A stretch of DNA of 64,000 nt from Symbiodinium natans (GCA_905221605.1 CAJNDS010002335.1:1185887-1249886); one strand, 5' to 3'; shown: positions 9,325 through 18,280, numbered from the stretch's first letter. Notes: generated from the sequence alone by a model not told the origin. A program made the numbers and translations.

Positions 9325-9405
9325 GCTGAGGGTTTAGGTTTAGGGTTTAATTAGGGTTTAGGGTTTAGGGTTTAGGGTTTAGGGTTTAGGGTTTAGGGTT
9401 TAGGG
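9325..9405 (+). repeat. telomere-like array (TTTAGGG)n
   Basis: Ten units broken once by TTTAATTAGGG. Confidence 0.9.
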
Positions 9406-9483
9406 CCTTGGGGTGGGAGACAAGCCTACTTGTGCAGGGGTTCAGGGTTGAGGGTTCACGGTTTAGGGCAAGCCCAGCTGCAA

Positions 9484-9590
9484 AAGGGTTTAGGGTTTGG
9501 GGTTTGGGGTTTTGGGTCTATAGGGTTTAGGGTTTAGGCTTTAGGGTTTAGGGTTTAGGGTTTAGGATTTAGGGCTTAAGGTTTAGAGCC
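9484..9590 (+). repeat. degenerate telomere-like array
   Basis: Mixed TTTAGGG/TTTGGGG units after GCTGCAAAAGGG, a GCAAAA-GGG junction also seen at the LINE 3' end. Confidence 0.85.
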
Positions 9591-9715
9591 ACTTGCCTCC
9601 TTACGTCGGATCTCGTTTAGGAGGCCTTCTTCAGCTTTCTAGGGGCATGAGGCCATCTGGGTTGAGTTCACAAAGCTCTATCCTAGTAGTAGAGTAGGTA
9701 ACCTTTAGCCTTTTT

Positions 9716-9756
9716 TGGGTTTAGGGTTTAGGGTTTAGGGTTTAGGGTTTAGGGCC
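9716..9756 (+). repeat. telomere-like array (TTTAGGG)n
   Basis: Five perfect units, unflanked by duplication. Confidence 0.9.
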
Positions 9757-10310
9757 CCTTATTATCCTAAAGATTTGACCTGTAATTCCCCCCAGGTCAG
9801 TGGACAGCTAGGCTATGAAGGAATCTGGGATACTGCGCCCCTGGGTTTAGGCATAGGGCTTGCGGTGACAACGCTAGTAACCGGTGGGGGGAGGCGGGTT
9901 TAGGGTTTAGGGTTTTGGGTACACAAGCGCAGTCTGAGGTAGTCTGAGGCACCCGTTTTTCTCCCGCATGTTTGGGCTACGGATGCTTCAATGTTCGGTT
10001 TGATTCTGTTTGGAGTTGTTTGGAGTCAGAGGGCGGGTTGGTGGCGACATAGCGCTGGATTTGCTGGAGGGCTAAGGAGGGGTGGGGGGGAATTCGGAGG
10101 GTTTTAGGGTTGGAGAGGCGTGTGGGGAAGAGGGTTGGGGAGCTTGAGGTTTGCGGGTTTTTAAAGCAGCCTGGGTCAGGATTGAATCTTCGTTGGAGGG
10201 ATAATGCAGTTCGCCCCCTCCACCCCACTCCCCCTCACAATTCTGAGCCAGGGTCTCTTCGTATTTTGCGTAGAATCCCACACACAGAGCACACAAGCGA
10301 AGCTTGGGAG
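9757..10310. other. noncoding
   Basis: Mostly unique. Overlapping frames on both strands at 9977-10300 give no convincing protein. Confidence 0.45.
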
Positions 10311-10391
10311 GATGAGCGGAAGGCCGTACGGGCAAAGGTCGGCATGTACCTGCCACTGGGGCGTTACGAAGACTGCTGCGGGTTCGGTGTT
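10311..10391 (+). CDS. candidate exon (DERKAVRAKVGMYLPLGRYE)
   Basis: After a GGGAG acceptor the frame reads DERKAVRAKVGMYLPLGRYE and then DCCGFG. A possible donor is TTCG|GTGTTG. The Cys pair is reminiscent of the GCCD exons at 29338 and 52029, but similarity is too short to claim. Confidence 0.25.
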
Positions 10392-10417
10392 GCGGTGTTT
10401 GGACGTGGTGTGTAGCC

Positions 10418-10520
10418 AGAGACTCCAAAGCCCTGAATTAAGGAGATATACCTTAGATCAGATAGGGTTCCTATCATAATTTAAGGGATATTCCTGAATC
10501 AAGGGGTTTTGGAGTCTCTG
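10418..10520. mobile_element. MITE family F7, copy a
   Basis: CAGAGACTCCAAA at the left and TTTTGGAGTCTCTG at the right are inverted. The inner GAATTAAGGAGATATAC and GGATATTCCTGAATC arms also pair partly. A diverged relative lies at about 13875-13997. Confidence 0.65.
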
Positions 10521-10622
10521 GGTGTAGGGGGACTTCGGGATACTTGGGGCCTACTTACGGGGCCGGGCTACCTGAGCAAGAATCATGTGATTCCAATCCG
10601 GCATCATTCCTTTGGCTTCGAG

Positions 10623-10890
10623 TTGGGATGTTCCCCCCTTGTCCTCAATAGGGATTATAGTACCCCCTATTCTATTCGGACCTGTAGGTTGGGATGTTCC
10701 CCCCTATACTACTAAATCAGGGTTAGGGATCCTTTTTTACTTTTTGGGTTATGGGCTTTCTTATATATATATATAAACGAAAAGGATCCTTTTTTCTTCC
10801 TAGGGGGAACAGGGATTAAGACTAGGGAGTATAGTACCCCCAAGTATAATCCCTATTAAGGCCTGTTAGTCTAAGGGAGAACATCCCAAG
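10623..10890. mobile_element. MITE family F1, copy c (nested)
   Basis: Two left termini (10623 and 10689, both TTGGGATGTTCCCCCC) precede one right terminus ending GAACATCCCAA. One copy appears to have inserted beside, or replaced part of, another. It ends about 15 bp before the 10905 exon. Confidence 0.7.
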
Positions 10891-10904
10891 CTTCGACTAT
10901 CAAG

Positions 10905-10968
10905 GGCGCTCTTCGCTGCGGGTGGAGTCGTGGCGGTCGTGTCCATCGGCCGCGAACTGCTGAAGTAG
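10905..10968 (+). CDS. candidate terminal exon with hydrophobic C-terminus
   Basis: Following a TCAAG acceptor, the frame reads ALFAAGGVVAVVSIGRELLK and then TAG. A short hydrophobic segment followed by a basic tail is typical of a membrane-protein C-terminus. It may close the gene represented by the exons at 7210 and 7992, but the link is inferred from order and hydrophobicity only. Confidence 0.45.
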
Positions 10969-10969
10969 A

Positions 10970-11015
10970 GGGTTTAGGGTTTAGGGGTTAGGGTTTAGGG
11001 TTTAGGGTTTAGGGT
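10970..11015 (+). repeat. telomere-like array (TTTAGGG)n
   Basis: Six units beginning two bases after the proposed stop codon. Confidence 0.85.
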
Positions 11016-11371
11016 TCGTCCACGCGCACAGAGTCCACGCAGAACACCTGTGCTTGGAGCATTGATTTAGCAAGAGGTCTTATGCCGCTTGATGGCCAGA
11101 GAAAAGGAGTGAAAATGCGTCCAGACAGTATGCAGAAACAAGGAGGTTCCTGAGCTCCCGTCAAGATGGTTGAAGGCTCGATCACATGTAGTTCGCAATG
11201 TGCATGTTGTTTCGCAACGTGGGCCCGCACGTTTAGGACAACCCGGAACTTGAAACCTGTGTCAAGCTGTTGTGGCGATCCTTTGTCGACCGTGAACTTT
11301 TTAGTTTGAAACCTGCACAGTGAGAGTCAAAGCCACCATGTCCCCAGCCTGCTTTTTGGGAAACCCTAAAC

Positions 11372-11408
11372 CCTGAACAACTGCTTGACATGCCTGCCTT
11401 GTGCGAGA
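11372..11408 (+). CDS. candidate exon ending MPALCE
   Basis: The frame EQLLDMPALCE runs to a GCGAGA|GTGAGC donor. Nineteen bases (11389-11407) are identical to 57299-57317, which ends at the equivalent GCGAGT|GTGAGA donor. The upstream side is cut by CCCTAAA units, so the acceptor is not clear. Confidence 0.35.
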
Positions 11409-11419
11409 GTGAGCGACTG

Positions 11420-11570
11420 AACCCTGAACCCTAAACCCTAGACCGTAGTTAACCCCCTAAACCCCAAACCCCAAACCCCAAACCCCAAACCCCAAACCCC
11501 AAACCCTAAACCCTAAACCCTAAACCCTAAACCCTAAACCCTAAACCCTAAACCCTAAACCCTAAACCCA
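11420..11570 (-). repeat. telomere-like array, CCCCAAA block then CCCTAAA
   Basis: Six or seven CCCCAAA units followed by about ten CCCTAAA units, with a sharp switch. Confidence 0.95.
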
Positions 11571-11603
11571 CCCATGCTCCATGCCGACCTTGCAACAACC
11601 CAG

Positions 11604-11647
11604 CCACAACACCTACACCGACTTCTCGGGCGCGCGTCTGCGCGGAT
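11604..11647 (+). CDS. candidate exon (HNTYTDFSGARLRGW)
   Basis: An ACCCAG acceptor and a GGATGG|GTTGCC donor bound HNTYTDFSGARLRGW, which includes an N-T-Y (non-sequon) and polar residues. The F2 MITE copy c starts nine bases later. Confidence 0.35.
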
Positions 11648-11655
11648 GGGTTGCC

Positions 11656-11872
11656 TGCTTGGAGGTTCAGGGTACTTCTTAACCAATTGTATTAGGGTTT
11701 AGGGTTTAGGGTTTAGGGTTTAGGGTTTAGGGTTTAGGGTTTAGGGTTTAGGGTTTAGGGTTTAGGCCCACATAAGCCCCTTTATCAAGTGCCCTAATAT
11801 GGTTACAATTTGGGTTATAAGTACAGTTAATACCTGGTTAAGAAGTACCATGATCCTTCAAGGGTGCAACAT
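11656..11872. mobile_element. MITE family F2, copy c, with telomere-like insert
   Basis: Termini CTTGGAGGTTCAGGGTAC and GTACCATGATCCTTCAAG. The arm AACCAATTGTA is interrupted by ten TTTAGGG units (11690-11766) that have replaced the ACTGTACTTATAACC of other copies. Confidence 0.7.
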
Positions 11873-11911
11873 GCTGAAGCCGTGCCCTGTTTATAACGTG
11901 TCTAGGGTAAC

Positions 11912-11950
11912 AGGGTTTAGGGTTTAGGGTTTAGGGTTTAGGGTTTGGGG
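11912..11950 (+). repeat. telomere-like array (TTTAGGG)n
   Basis: Five units, no flanking duplication. Confidence 0.85.
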
Positions 11951-12085
11951 CTTATAGAGCTTCGGATTTGAGGGATATCGGCTTTTAGGAATGCGAGCAT
12001 CCAACACAGCCAATCCAACCAAAACCTATCCGACCAATCGGAAGCAGCTATGATCGAATGGCTGCCTGAAGAAACCTACACGCCG

Positions 12086-12178
12086 AACCCTAAACCCTAA
12101 ACCCTAAACCCTAAACCCTAAACCCTAAACCCTAAACCCTAAACCCTAAACCCTAAACCCTAAACCCTAAACCCTAAG
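12086..12178 (-). repeat. telomere-like array (CCCTAAA)n
   Basis: Thirteen near-perfect units. Confidence 0.95.
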
Positions 12179-12354
12179 CCGCGCTACCTGAAAGCCAGAC
12201 GTTCAACCGCAGTTAAGGATTCATGCTTTAGGGTGTAAGGTCTGTTGTGGCCCTACCCTTCAGTTAAAGGGTTTCGAGACCTTGTCGCCTACGAGTAGCC
12301 CGAATACCATGCGAAACCCTACTGTTGATAGCACACCCCAAGCCCTAAACCCTG

Positions 12355-12464
12355 CATCTGCAAAATTTGTGGCTCCCCTAAACCCTAAAGCCTAAACCCT
12401 AAAACATAACCCTAACCCTAAACCCTAAACCCTAAACCCTACATCTGCAAACTTTGTGGCTCCC
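12355..12464 (-). repeat. telomere-like insertion with 23-bp duplication
   Basis: CATCTGCAAAATTTGTGGCT (continuing CCC) at 12355-12377 recurs at 12442-12464 with one mismatch. The 64 bp between them are CCCTAAA units, some degenerate. The second copy continues in an open frame ICKLCGSHTRSVLSAQ. Confidence 0.85.
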
Positions 12465-12531
12465 ACACACGCAGTGTTTTATCGGCTCAACGAGTGCGCC
12501 TTCAGCCTCAGCACTGCCCTTAGACGTCGGG

Positions 12532-12602
12532 GGTTTAGGGTTTAGGGTTTAAGGTTTAGGGTTTAGGGTTTAGGGTTTAGGGTTTAGGGTTTAGGTTTTG
12601 GG
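12532..12602 (+). repeat. telomere-like array (TTTAGGG)n
   Basis: Nine to ten units, one TTTAAGG. Confidence 0.9.
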
Positions 12603-12706
12603 TTTGGGTTGAGGGGTTCTAGATTAGAGACAGGGATGAGGGTGCATCGGAATGCTGCGCTTGAACCCTAAACGCCGTAAGCCAAGCAGCCCCTCGATGA
12701 ACCCCC

Positions 12707-12785
12707 AAACCCTAAACCCTCAATAAACTTTTGAGGGTTTAGGGTTTAGGGTTTAGGGTTTAGGGTTTAGGGTTTAGGGTTTTGG
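12707..12785. repeat. inverted telomere-like array (hairpin)
   Basis: 12707-12723 and 12731-12747 are perfect 17-nt inverted repeats around a 7-nt loop. Both arms carry the same variant unit (CCCTCAA/TTGAGGG). Six TTTAGGG units follow. Confidence 0.85.
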
Positions 12786-13388
12786 AAACAAACCGGAAGC
12801 CTACACGGACAGAAACCTGCAAGCGGAGTCCCTCGCAAGCCCTTCGCAGCTCTCAGTGGGGTTACTGCCAAGATAGTAGGCTGGGTCTTGGAGTACTATA
12901 CTTTAATACTTTTTTGGTTCTGGGTTCCTATAATAGCTACTTATACCTAAAAAGTATATACTTTTTTCCAGGGTCTACTCCAAAGCTAAGTAGGGGATGC
13001 TTACGACTTAGAGCTCGTTTAGCGCTTAGGCAAAGGCAGGGCGTCGGACTGAGGATTTTATCAGGACATCGTGAGAAGTGCCAGGGCCTCTGCTTGTGGG
13101 TGTCGGTGATGGGCGCCAAAGTGCAATCCAGTTTTCAGGTGTACGTAGGGTTTAGGGAAACCCTAAACCCTAAACCCTAAAAGCTAAACCCTTAGATTGC
13201 AGGCTGTACTCAAACCTCTGAGGCAAGGAGCCACAGCTTGAATCCAAGGACAAGAAGTAGAACCCCTCCCCCCCAAAAGAGATATTATCGATTCCCTTCT
13301 AAGCGTTATACAGGGAATCGGTGTTTTGAGGGTTCAGGGTGTAGGGTTAGGGTTTTGAGGGGTTCTTCAGCAAAGAGTAATTCTCCAG
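12786..13388. other. noncoding; AT-rich foldback
   Basis: 12880-12985 contains an AGTACTATACTTTAATAC stretch with AAAGTATATACTTTTT, which could form a foldback MITE. I do not call an exon in the open frame across it. Confidence 0.4.
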
Positions 13389-13467
13389 GCCGTCAGCGAT
13401 GCAGACGATTGGGCTGCTGCTGCGTGCAGCGCTTTTGGTCACCTTGGTTTCCAGCGGCTTGTCTCAA
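13389..13467 (+). CDS. candidate signal-peptide exon (possible gene start)
   Basis: A CTCCAG acceptor precedes an ATG at 13399. From it the frame reads MQTIGLLLRAALLVTLVSSG and then LSQ, ending at CAA|GTGAGG. This has a short N-region, a Leu/Ala/Val core and a small-residue cleavage region (VSSG), a textbook secretory signal. If right, it would start a secreted-protein gene to which the sequon-rich exons downstream may belong. The distance to those exons is large, so the link is inference. Confidence 0.5.
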
Positions 13468-13497
13468 GTGAGGTCAGGTTGAAGGATGCCCAATTCC

Positions 13498-13627
13498 TAC
13501 TTGGAGGTTCAGGGTACTAACAGAACGCCAATTACAACTGCACGGATGAGCTCCCTAAACCTCCCTAAGCAGGTGAAAAGTATAGACTAAGATTTGGGGT
13601 TATAAGTCCCCATGAACCCTCGAAGTA
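13498..13627. mobile_element. MITE family F2, copy d
   Basis: TACTTGGAGGTTCAGGGTAC at the left and CATGAACCCTCGAAGTA at the right. It follows the signal-peptide exon by 30 bp. Confidence 0.65.
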
Positions 13628-13874
13628 GGGCCCAGAATACGGCCTTGTTCCCTTTCTTTTCTGGTTTAGGTTCCCTTGTACCCCCCTTTAAGCCGAACTT
13701 TTCATTCCTGGGGGCACTCCTGGCTTGGGTCTGGGGCCTTATTTAAAGATCCTCTGAGGCAATATAAGAGCCGTACTCAGAGACACCAAGGGAACCTCTT
13801 AGGGGTACGGACCCTAGGGCCCTATTTCCGAGTATGACTAGTGACTCCCTTGCGAGCAACACCGTCTTTGGGAG

Positions 13875-13997
13875 CTTATAATGGAAGAAAGGTATCGGGT
13901 TCCACTTAATTCAGGAATATTCCTTCAACTATCATAGGGTCCCTTGTAATTATGCTTTAAGGAATATGGCCTTCATGAACGGGCATTGGAGTCTCTG
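13875..13997. mobile_element. MITE family F7, diverged copy
   Basis: Shares TTAATTCAGGAATAT, ATCATAGGGTCCC and a terminal ATTGGAGTCTCTG with the reverse complement of 10418-10520. The other terminus may be CAGAGACACCAA at 13778. Confidence 0.5.
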
Positions 13998-14078
13998 CAT
14001 GGGTATCGGGTTTCCTACTGCTTACGTGCTAAACCCTGAAATCTCTAAACCCTAAACCCTAAACCCTAAACTCTCCAG

Positions 14079-14110
14079 GTCATGAACGCCTGGCTGCGCG
14101 GCGGCTTCAG
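14079..14110 (+). CDS. candidate exon (VMNAWLRGGF)
   Basis: A CTCTCCAG acceptor and TTCAG|GCATTG (GC donor) bound VMNAWLRGGF, 32 nt. Good splice signals but too short to identify. Confidence 0.35.
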
Positions 14111-14720
14111 GCATTGTCCGCGCCACGGTCGGATTTAAGGGTTTAGGGTTTAGGGTTTAGGGTTCGGTCGGGTTTCAGGGTTTGGGGGCTCTTGGTTTGA
14201 GGTTTTAGGGGTTTAGGGTCGGGGTTCTCGGTTTTAGGCGATAAGGGTTTAGGGCGTCGTTTTTTTTGGGGTTTGGGGGATTTATATAGGGGTTCAGGGT
14301 GTATGGTTTGGGGTTTTCGGGCTGGTTTCAAGGCTTTGGGGCTTTACGACTTTCGGGTATTAGCTTCAGGGCTTTGGGGGTATTAGGACATTCGTAGCTC
14401 AAGGTTTTTAGGGTTTTGGGGCTTAGGGCTTTTGGATTGAGGGCGTTCGGATTCTTAGAGCTTGGGGATCTGCAGGGTTTCGTGGCTTAAGGGTTTTAGG
14501 GGCTTTCTACTTCTCCCACAGCTGAACTTAAAACTTTTTTGGGTTTCCTTATTTCGTAGGAACAATAAAGTTTAACCCGTTTTTGCCTTGGGTTATTGGA
14601 GAAGTAAGTCTAGGGGTTGGGGACAAGCTTGGGGCTTCAAATTTACAGGGTTAGGGCTTAGGGTTTAGGGTCTTGGGTTTAGGGTTTAGGGTTCTTCAGG
14701 ATTTGGGGATGTTGAATGTT
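14111..14720. other. noncoding, degenerate G/T-rich repeats
   Basis: Scattered TTTAGGG relatives at 14137-14330 and 14645-14695 amid G/T-rich sequence. A near-palindromic AAACTTTTTTGGG/AATAAAGTTT pair lies at about 14530-14575. Confidence 0.5.
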
Positions 14721-14903
14721 TACTTGGGGGTTCAGGGTACTTATTAACCAAGTAGAACTGTACTTACAACCCACTTATAAGCCCCTTAAGCGTCCTAATA
14801 TGGACATAACGTGGGTTAAAAGTACAAATCCCTAAACCCTAAACCCTAAACCATTGGTTCATAAGGTTGTATTTGGTCAATGAGTACCATGGACCTCCAA
14901 GCA
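14721..14903. mobile_element. MITE family F2, copy e, with CCCTAAA insert
   Basis: TACTTGGGGGTTCAGGGTAC and GTACCATGGACCTCCAAG are the termini. Three CCCTAAA units (14829-14850) interrupt the right arm after AGTACAAAT. Confidence 0.7.
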
Positions 14904-15448
14904 GGCTTTCGGCCACTGAAAGTGCTGGATTTCAGGGCTTTGAGTTTTTTTGGGCCGGGGGGGGGGGGGGGCTCATCTTTGGGGTTGAAGGGGGGTTTAG
15001 GGGTTTAGGGTTTAGGGTTTAGGGTCTGGGGGACACCAGGGTTTGGGGGGTTCATGGGCGGTAGGTACCTTAGGGTTTGAGGGAAGATTGGGTGATATAC
15101 CCCCCTTGAACCCCCCCCTCCCCCTTAAGAACCTTCGAATTGAGGGTTGTTTTGGGGTTGGCTTCGGCCTCAGCGGGGCGCATTCAGCCTTCTCAGCTTT
15201 GCGGCCTTCAGGATCTGGGGTCTTCCGAACGTAGGGGTACCCTTTTTGAGATTTCTGTAAGCGGATTATATAGTATGTTGGGGTATATAGGGGGGCTTGG
15301 GACATATCCTCAGCCCTACACCTTAAACTTCACCAGAAGACCTGAATGAACCAGCCGGCCTGCACCGAACCCAATTCGAGGTGTAGGGCTTCGAGTTGAG
15401 TTTCGAGGCATTTGCGAGACTTTGGAAGATGCTTGCCGTGTTCTACAC
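14904..15448. other. noncoding
   Basis: A G homopolymer at about 14957-14970 and a small TTTAGGG cluster at 15000-15025. Overlapping open frames at 15012-15350 lack protein character. Confidence 0.45.
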
Positions 15449-15508
15449 CCTAAACCCTAAACCCTAAACCCTAAACCCTAAACCCTAAACCCTAAACCCT
15501 AAATCCTA
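15449..15508 (-). repeat. telomere-like array (CCCTAAA)n
   Basis: Eight units, ending six bases before an exon acceptor. Confidence 0.9.
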
Positions 15509-15514
15509 TTGGAG

Positions 15515-15626
15515 GCTGGCACTTCGATGCCAAACACAGGGAACTGACCAGCGCATGGCAGGAGCGTCAGCGCGCAAAGAGGTCTCACGGCCCGAAGCAC
15601 GCAGAAGGTGGCTATGGCGCTTGCCA
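15515..15626 (+). CDS. candidate exon, basic/polar
   Basis: A TTGGAG acceptor and GCCA|GTGAAG donor bound 112 nt. In phase 1 it reads WHFDAKHRELTSAWQERQRA and then KRSHGPKHAEGGYGAC. A second frame is also open but Arg-heavy, so the frame is not certain. No family recognised. Confidence 0.4.
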
Positions 15627-15748
15627 GTGAAGATGCGTCCCCTTTTTGAGCCGCGTTGCGGAAAGCGCACTCGAGGTACAGGGTATCTAGGGGGATATGA
15701 GGTGGCGAAGTCTCGGTGTAGTAAGGTGGCTGGTCGGTAGGGGAGGGG

Positions 15749-15854
15749 TACTGGGAGGTCCAGGGTACTTCTACCCCTAATCAGGTTAAGTCCTCCAAGT
15801 AGGTTTTTAAGTAGGCTTATAGTTGGGCTTAAAGGACGAATGAACCTCGAAGTA
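15749..15854. mobile_element. MITE family F2, copy f
   Basis: TACTGGGAGGTCCAGGGTAC and ATGAACCTCGAAGTA termini, about 106 bp. Confidence 0.6.
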
Positions 15855-15974
15855 GTACAGGATCCGAAAAGTTGTAGCGCTTTGGACGACGACTGAGGGC
15901 TCAAAAAGGCTGGTTTAGGGCTGAGGGCAGAGGTTTCATTGGTGTTTCAAGTGACGTGCTACTTGACGGCTACC

Positions 15975-16072
15975 CAAAACCCTAAACCATAAACGCTAAA
16001 CCCTAAGCCCTGAGCCCTAAACCCTAAACCCTAAACCCTAAACCCTAAACCCTAAACCCTAAACCCTGAACC
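15975..16072 (-). repeat. telomere-like array (CCCTAAA)n
   Basis: Degenerate at the left, then about eight clean units. Confidence 0.9.
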
Positions 16073-16179
16073 AAACATCCAAGGGTGCCTTGCAGACGCC
16101 CTTCCCAGCCACTTGGACCCTTTAAATGTGCCTCTGAGACCGAAGAGCCCGAGACTTTTGAGTCCCAGGCCTTACGAAG

Positions 16180-16249
16180 GTTTAGGGTTTAGGGTTTAGG
16201 GTTTAGGGTTTAGGGTTTAGGGTTTAGGGTTTAGGGTTTAGGGTTTAGG
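16180..16249 (+). repeat. telomere-like array (TTTAGGG)n
   Basis: Ten units. A similar AGACTTTTGAGTCC / AGACTTCGAGTCC pair lies about 15 bp outside each end, too displaced to call a target duplication. Confidence 0.9.
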
Positions 16250-16872
16250 TAAAAGCCTGGCTAGACTTCGAGTCCAGTAGCAAAAAGGGTTTAGGGTGTG
16301 GATCCCCGAGCCCTTGTCAGGGTTTGTCGGGATTTGCCGAGCTTGGTAATCAGTTTGCGTGCAACTTCTGGGCGGTCACTTCTGGGTACTCCAAGCGTAG
16401 GTTTTAAGGTTTAGGGTTCAGGGTTTAGGGTTTAGGGTTTTTGGAGGCTAAGACCTAAACCCTGAACCCTGGGAAGGCTTTGAGCAAGGCTTTCAGGCTT
16501 CTGGAGTGCAGGATCTCAAGGACAGCCCTCAGCTGAAGCCCGGTAGCCCCTTGCGACCCCGAAGCCCCTTTCAAGCCAGAAACGCATATGGGCATTTCCT
16601 GAAAATTGGGTTACCTGAGCCCTAAACCCTAAACCCTAAACCCTAAGCCCGAATATATAAGTCCCTTGGCACCAGCCTCTTGACGCCCTTGGAGACTTAC
16701 TGCTTTTGAACTGTTGTCGCGCAGGGCTTAGGTTCTCGGGTTCAGGTTTTTGGGGTTGAAGGTTCGGGGTTTGGCTGAGTAGCCCTAAACCCTGAACCCT
16801 AAACCCTAAGGCCCAAGGCCTAAGGCCCTACACCCTAAACCCTAAACCCTATAGTTATAGTTATATGATATA
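16250..16872. other. noncoding; possible 11-codon exon
   Basis: Short TTTAGGG and CCCTAAA clusters at 16403-16440, 16619-16648 and 16790-16855. A GTGCAG acceptor at about 16525 opens DLKDSPQLKPG before CCCG|GTAGCC, a possible small exon. Confidence 0.4.
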
Positions 16873-17003
16873 TGGATCTCCGAACTGCGTGGGGCTCTGG
16901 GAAAGACCTTCCCTACGGTGCTTCAGAAGAACCACGACAAACGCATTCCTGTAGGCGCCAAGCTCAAAGGCTGGAGTACTAAGGAAACCCAAAGCAACTT
17001 GAA
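16873..17003 (+). CDS. possible exon cut by a telomere-like insertion
   Basis: The frame LRGALGKTFPTVLQKNHDKR continues through IPVGAKLKGWSTKETQSNLK to TAG inside the array that follows. Reading across the array, the frame stays open past the second copy of the 11-bp duplication. I see no good acceptor upstream, so exon status is uncertain. Confidence 0.3.
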
Positions 17004-17061
17004 GGTGTAGGGTTTAGGGTTTAGGGTTTAGGGTTTAGGGTTTAGGGTTCAGCAACTTGAA
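16993..17061 (+). repeat. telomere-like insertion with 11-bp duplication
   Basis: AGCAACTTGAA at 16993-17003 is repeated exactly at 17051-17061. The 47 bp between are GGTG followed by about six TTTAGGG units and TTC. Confidence 0.8.
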
Positions 17062-17114
17062 CGCCAAAAACAGTGCAGGCCGACTTTGTCTAGGGTGTGC
17101 TGGTTTAGGGTGCC

Positions 17115-17259
17115 TACTTGGAGGTTCAGGGCACTTATTAACCAACCATAACTGTACTCATAACCTAAACTAGCCATATTAGGGCACTTGAGGGGCTCAA
17201 AAGTGGGTTTTGTTGTACAGTTCTCATCGGTTAATAAGCACCCCCTGAACCTCCAAGTA
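17115..17259. mobile_element. MITE family F2, copy g
   Basis: TACTTGGAGGTTCAGGGCAC and CCCCTGAACCTCCAAGTA with AACCAAC/GGTTAATAAG inner arms; about 145 bp. Confidence 0.75.
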
Positions 17260-17330
17260 GTATGGGCTGCAAGTGTGAGCCTCAGAAACCTTGGACCCTG
17301 CACCCTGAGCCTTACCAGCACAAAGCCCCC

Positions 17331-17405
17331 TGACCCTAAACCCTAAACCCTAAACCCTAAACCCTAAACCCTAAACCCTAAACCCTAAACCCTAAACCCT
17401 AAACC

Positions 17406-17451
<46 letters not shown>

Positions 17452-17455
17452 ACTC
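17331..17455 (-). repeat. telomere-like array, CCCTAAA then CCCTCAA
   Basis: About ten CCCTAAA units followed by seven CCCTCAA units. It ends just before an exon acceptor. Confidence 0.95.
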
Positions 17456-17461
17456 AACAAG

Positions 17462-17548
17462 TTTGCCAAGGTATCCTGCCTGGAGGTATGTCCAGAGCTT
17501 GGACTGGTGAATGGCTCAATTGCAGAGATTTATGCCCCTGGGCGCAAG
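17462..17548 (+). CDS. candidate phase-0 exon with sequon
   Basis: An AACAAG acceptor and CGCAAG|GTTTAC donor bound exactly 29 codons: FAKVSCLEVCPELGLVNGSI followed by AEIYAPGRK. It has two cysteines, an N-G-S sequon and an APG turn, as expected of a small extracellular module. The C..G...NG pattern slightly resembles a sushi repeat, but that is too weak to assign. Confidence 0.5.
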
Positions 17549-18039
17549 GTTTACTTGAAGTTTTAGGGTTTGGGGTGTGGGGTTTGGGGTTTAGGGTTTA
17601 GGGCTCTGGCAGCTCTTCCGTGCACAACTGAACCCCAGTTACCCTTAAAGCCCCACTCAAAAGCCACGATGAACAAGTTGCCCTAACCCCTAAGCCCTAG
17701 ACGGGTGTCCCCTTTCCCTGCCTTGACTACATAACAGCATTCGTGTGCATGGCGTTTTGGAACAAAAACAATGGCGAAGCCTGGCCAAAGAATGAAATCC
17801 AGCAGCCCTAAGCCACCGAATACCCCTCAAAATCGATCACCTCCAGCATTTTTTGTTTTTAAATTGTTTCCTGGTGGTTTGCGGTTTGTGCAGGACGGTC
17901 TGCGCATCCCCCCCCCCCCCTCCCCCGCGCCCCACCCCCCAGCCCATCCTACACCTACACCTCCCCCATCCCTCCCCCAAGAAGCCTGAGAAAGCCACGA
18001 GAGACTCAACCCTAAACCCAAACCTCCAAACCCAAACAA
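17549..18039. other. noncoding, C-rich
   Basis: A small TTTAGGG cluster at 17563-17603 and a C-rich, Pro-coding low-complexity stretch at 17908-17980. No exon called. Confidence 0.45.
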
Positions 18040-18195
18040 CCCTGAAGCCTATAAACCCTCAACCCTGAACCCTAAACCCTATACCCTATAAACCCTATAA
18101 ACCCTAAACCCTAAAAAGCCTATAAACCCGTAACCCTGAACCCTAAACCTTAACCCTAAACCCTAAACCCTATAAACCCTAAACCCTAAAAAACC
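18040..18195 (-). repeat. degenerate CCCTAAA/CCCTATA repeats
   Basis: Mixed CCCTAAA and CCCTATAAA units. Confidence 0.85.
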
Positions 18196-18234
18196 TAAAC
18201 ACCACGGCAAAGCTCCCCCTGCGCTGTGCTGCAG

Positions 18235-18280
18235 GGCGGTTTGGGCAGCGCCATGCGGCTCAAGACCGACCAGACTCGTG
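18235..18280 (+). CDS. candidate exon (GGLGSAMRLKTDQTR)
   Basis: A GCTGCAG acceptor and CGTG|GCCTTT (GC donor) bound GGLGSAMRLKTDQTR. A TTTGGGG/TTTAGGG array begins 14 bp later. Confidence 0.35.

Noticed and set aside
16150-16280. Target duplication around the 16180 array (AGACTTTTGAGTCC / AGACTTCGAGTCC)
   Set aside because: The similar segments are imperfect and displaced about 15 bp from the array edges.
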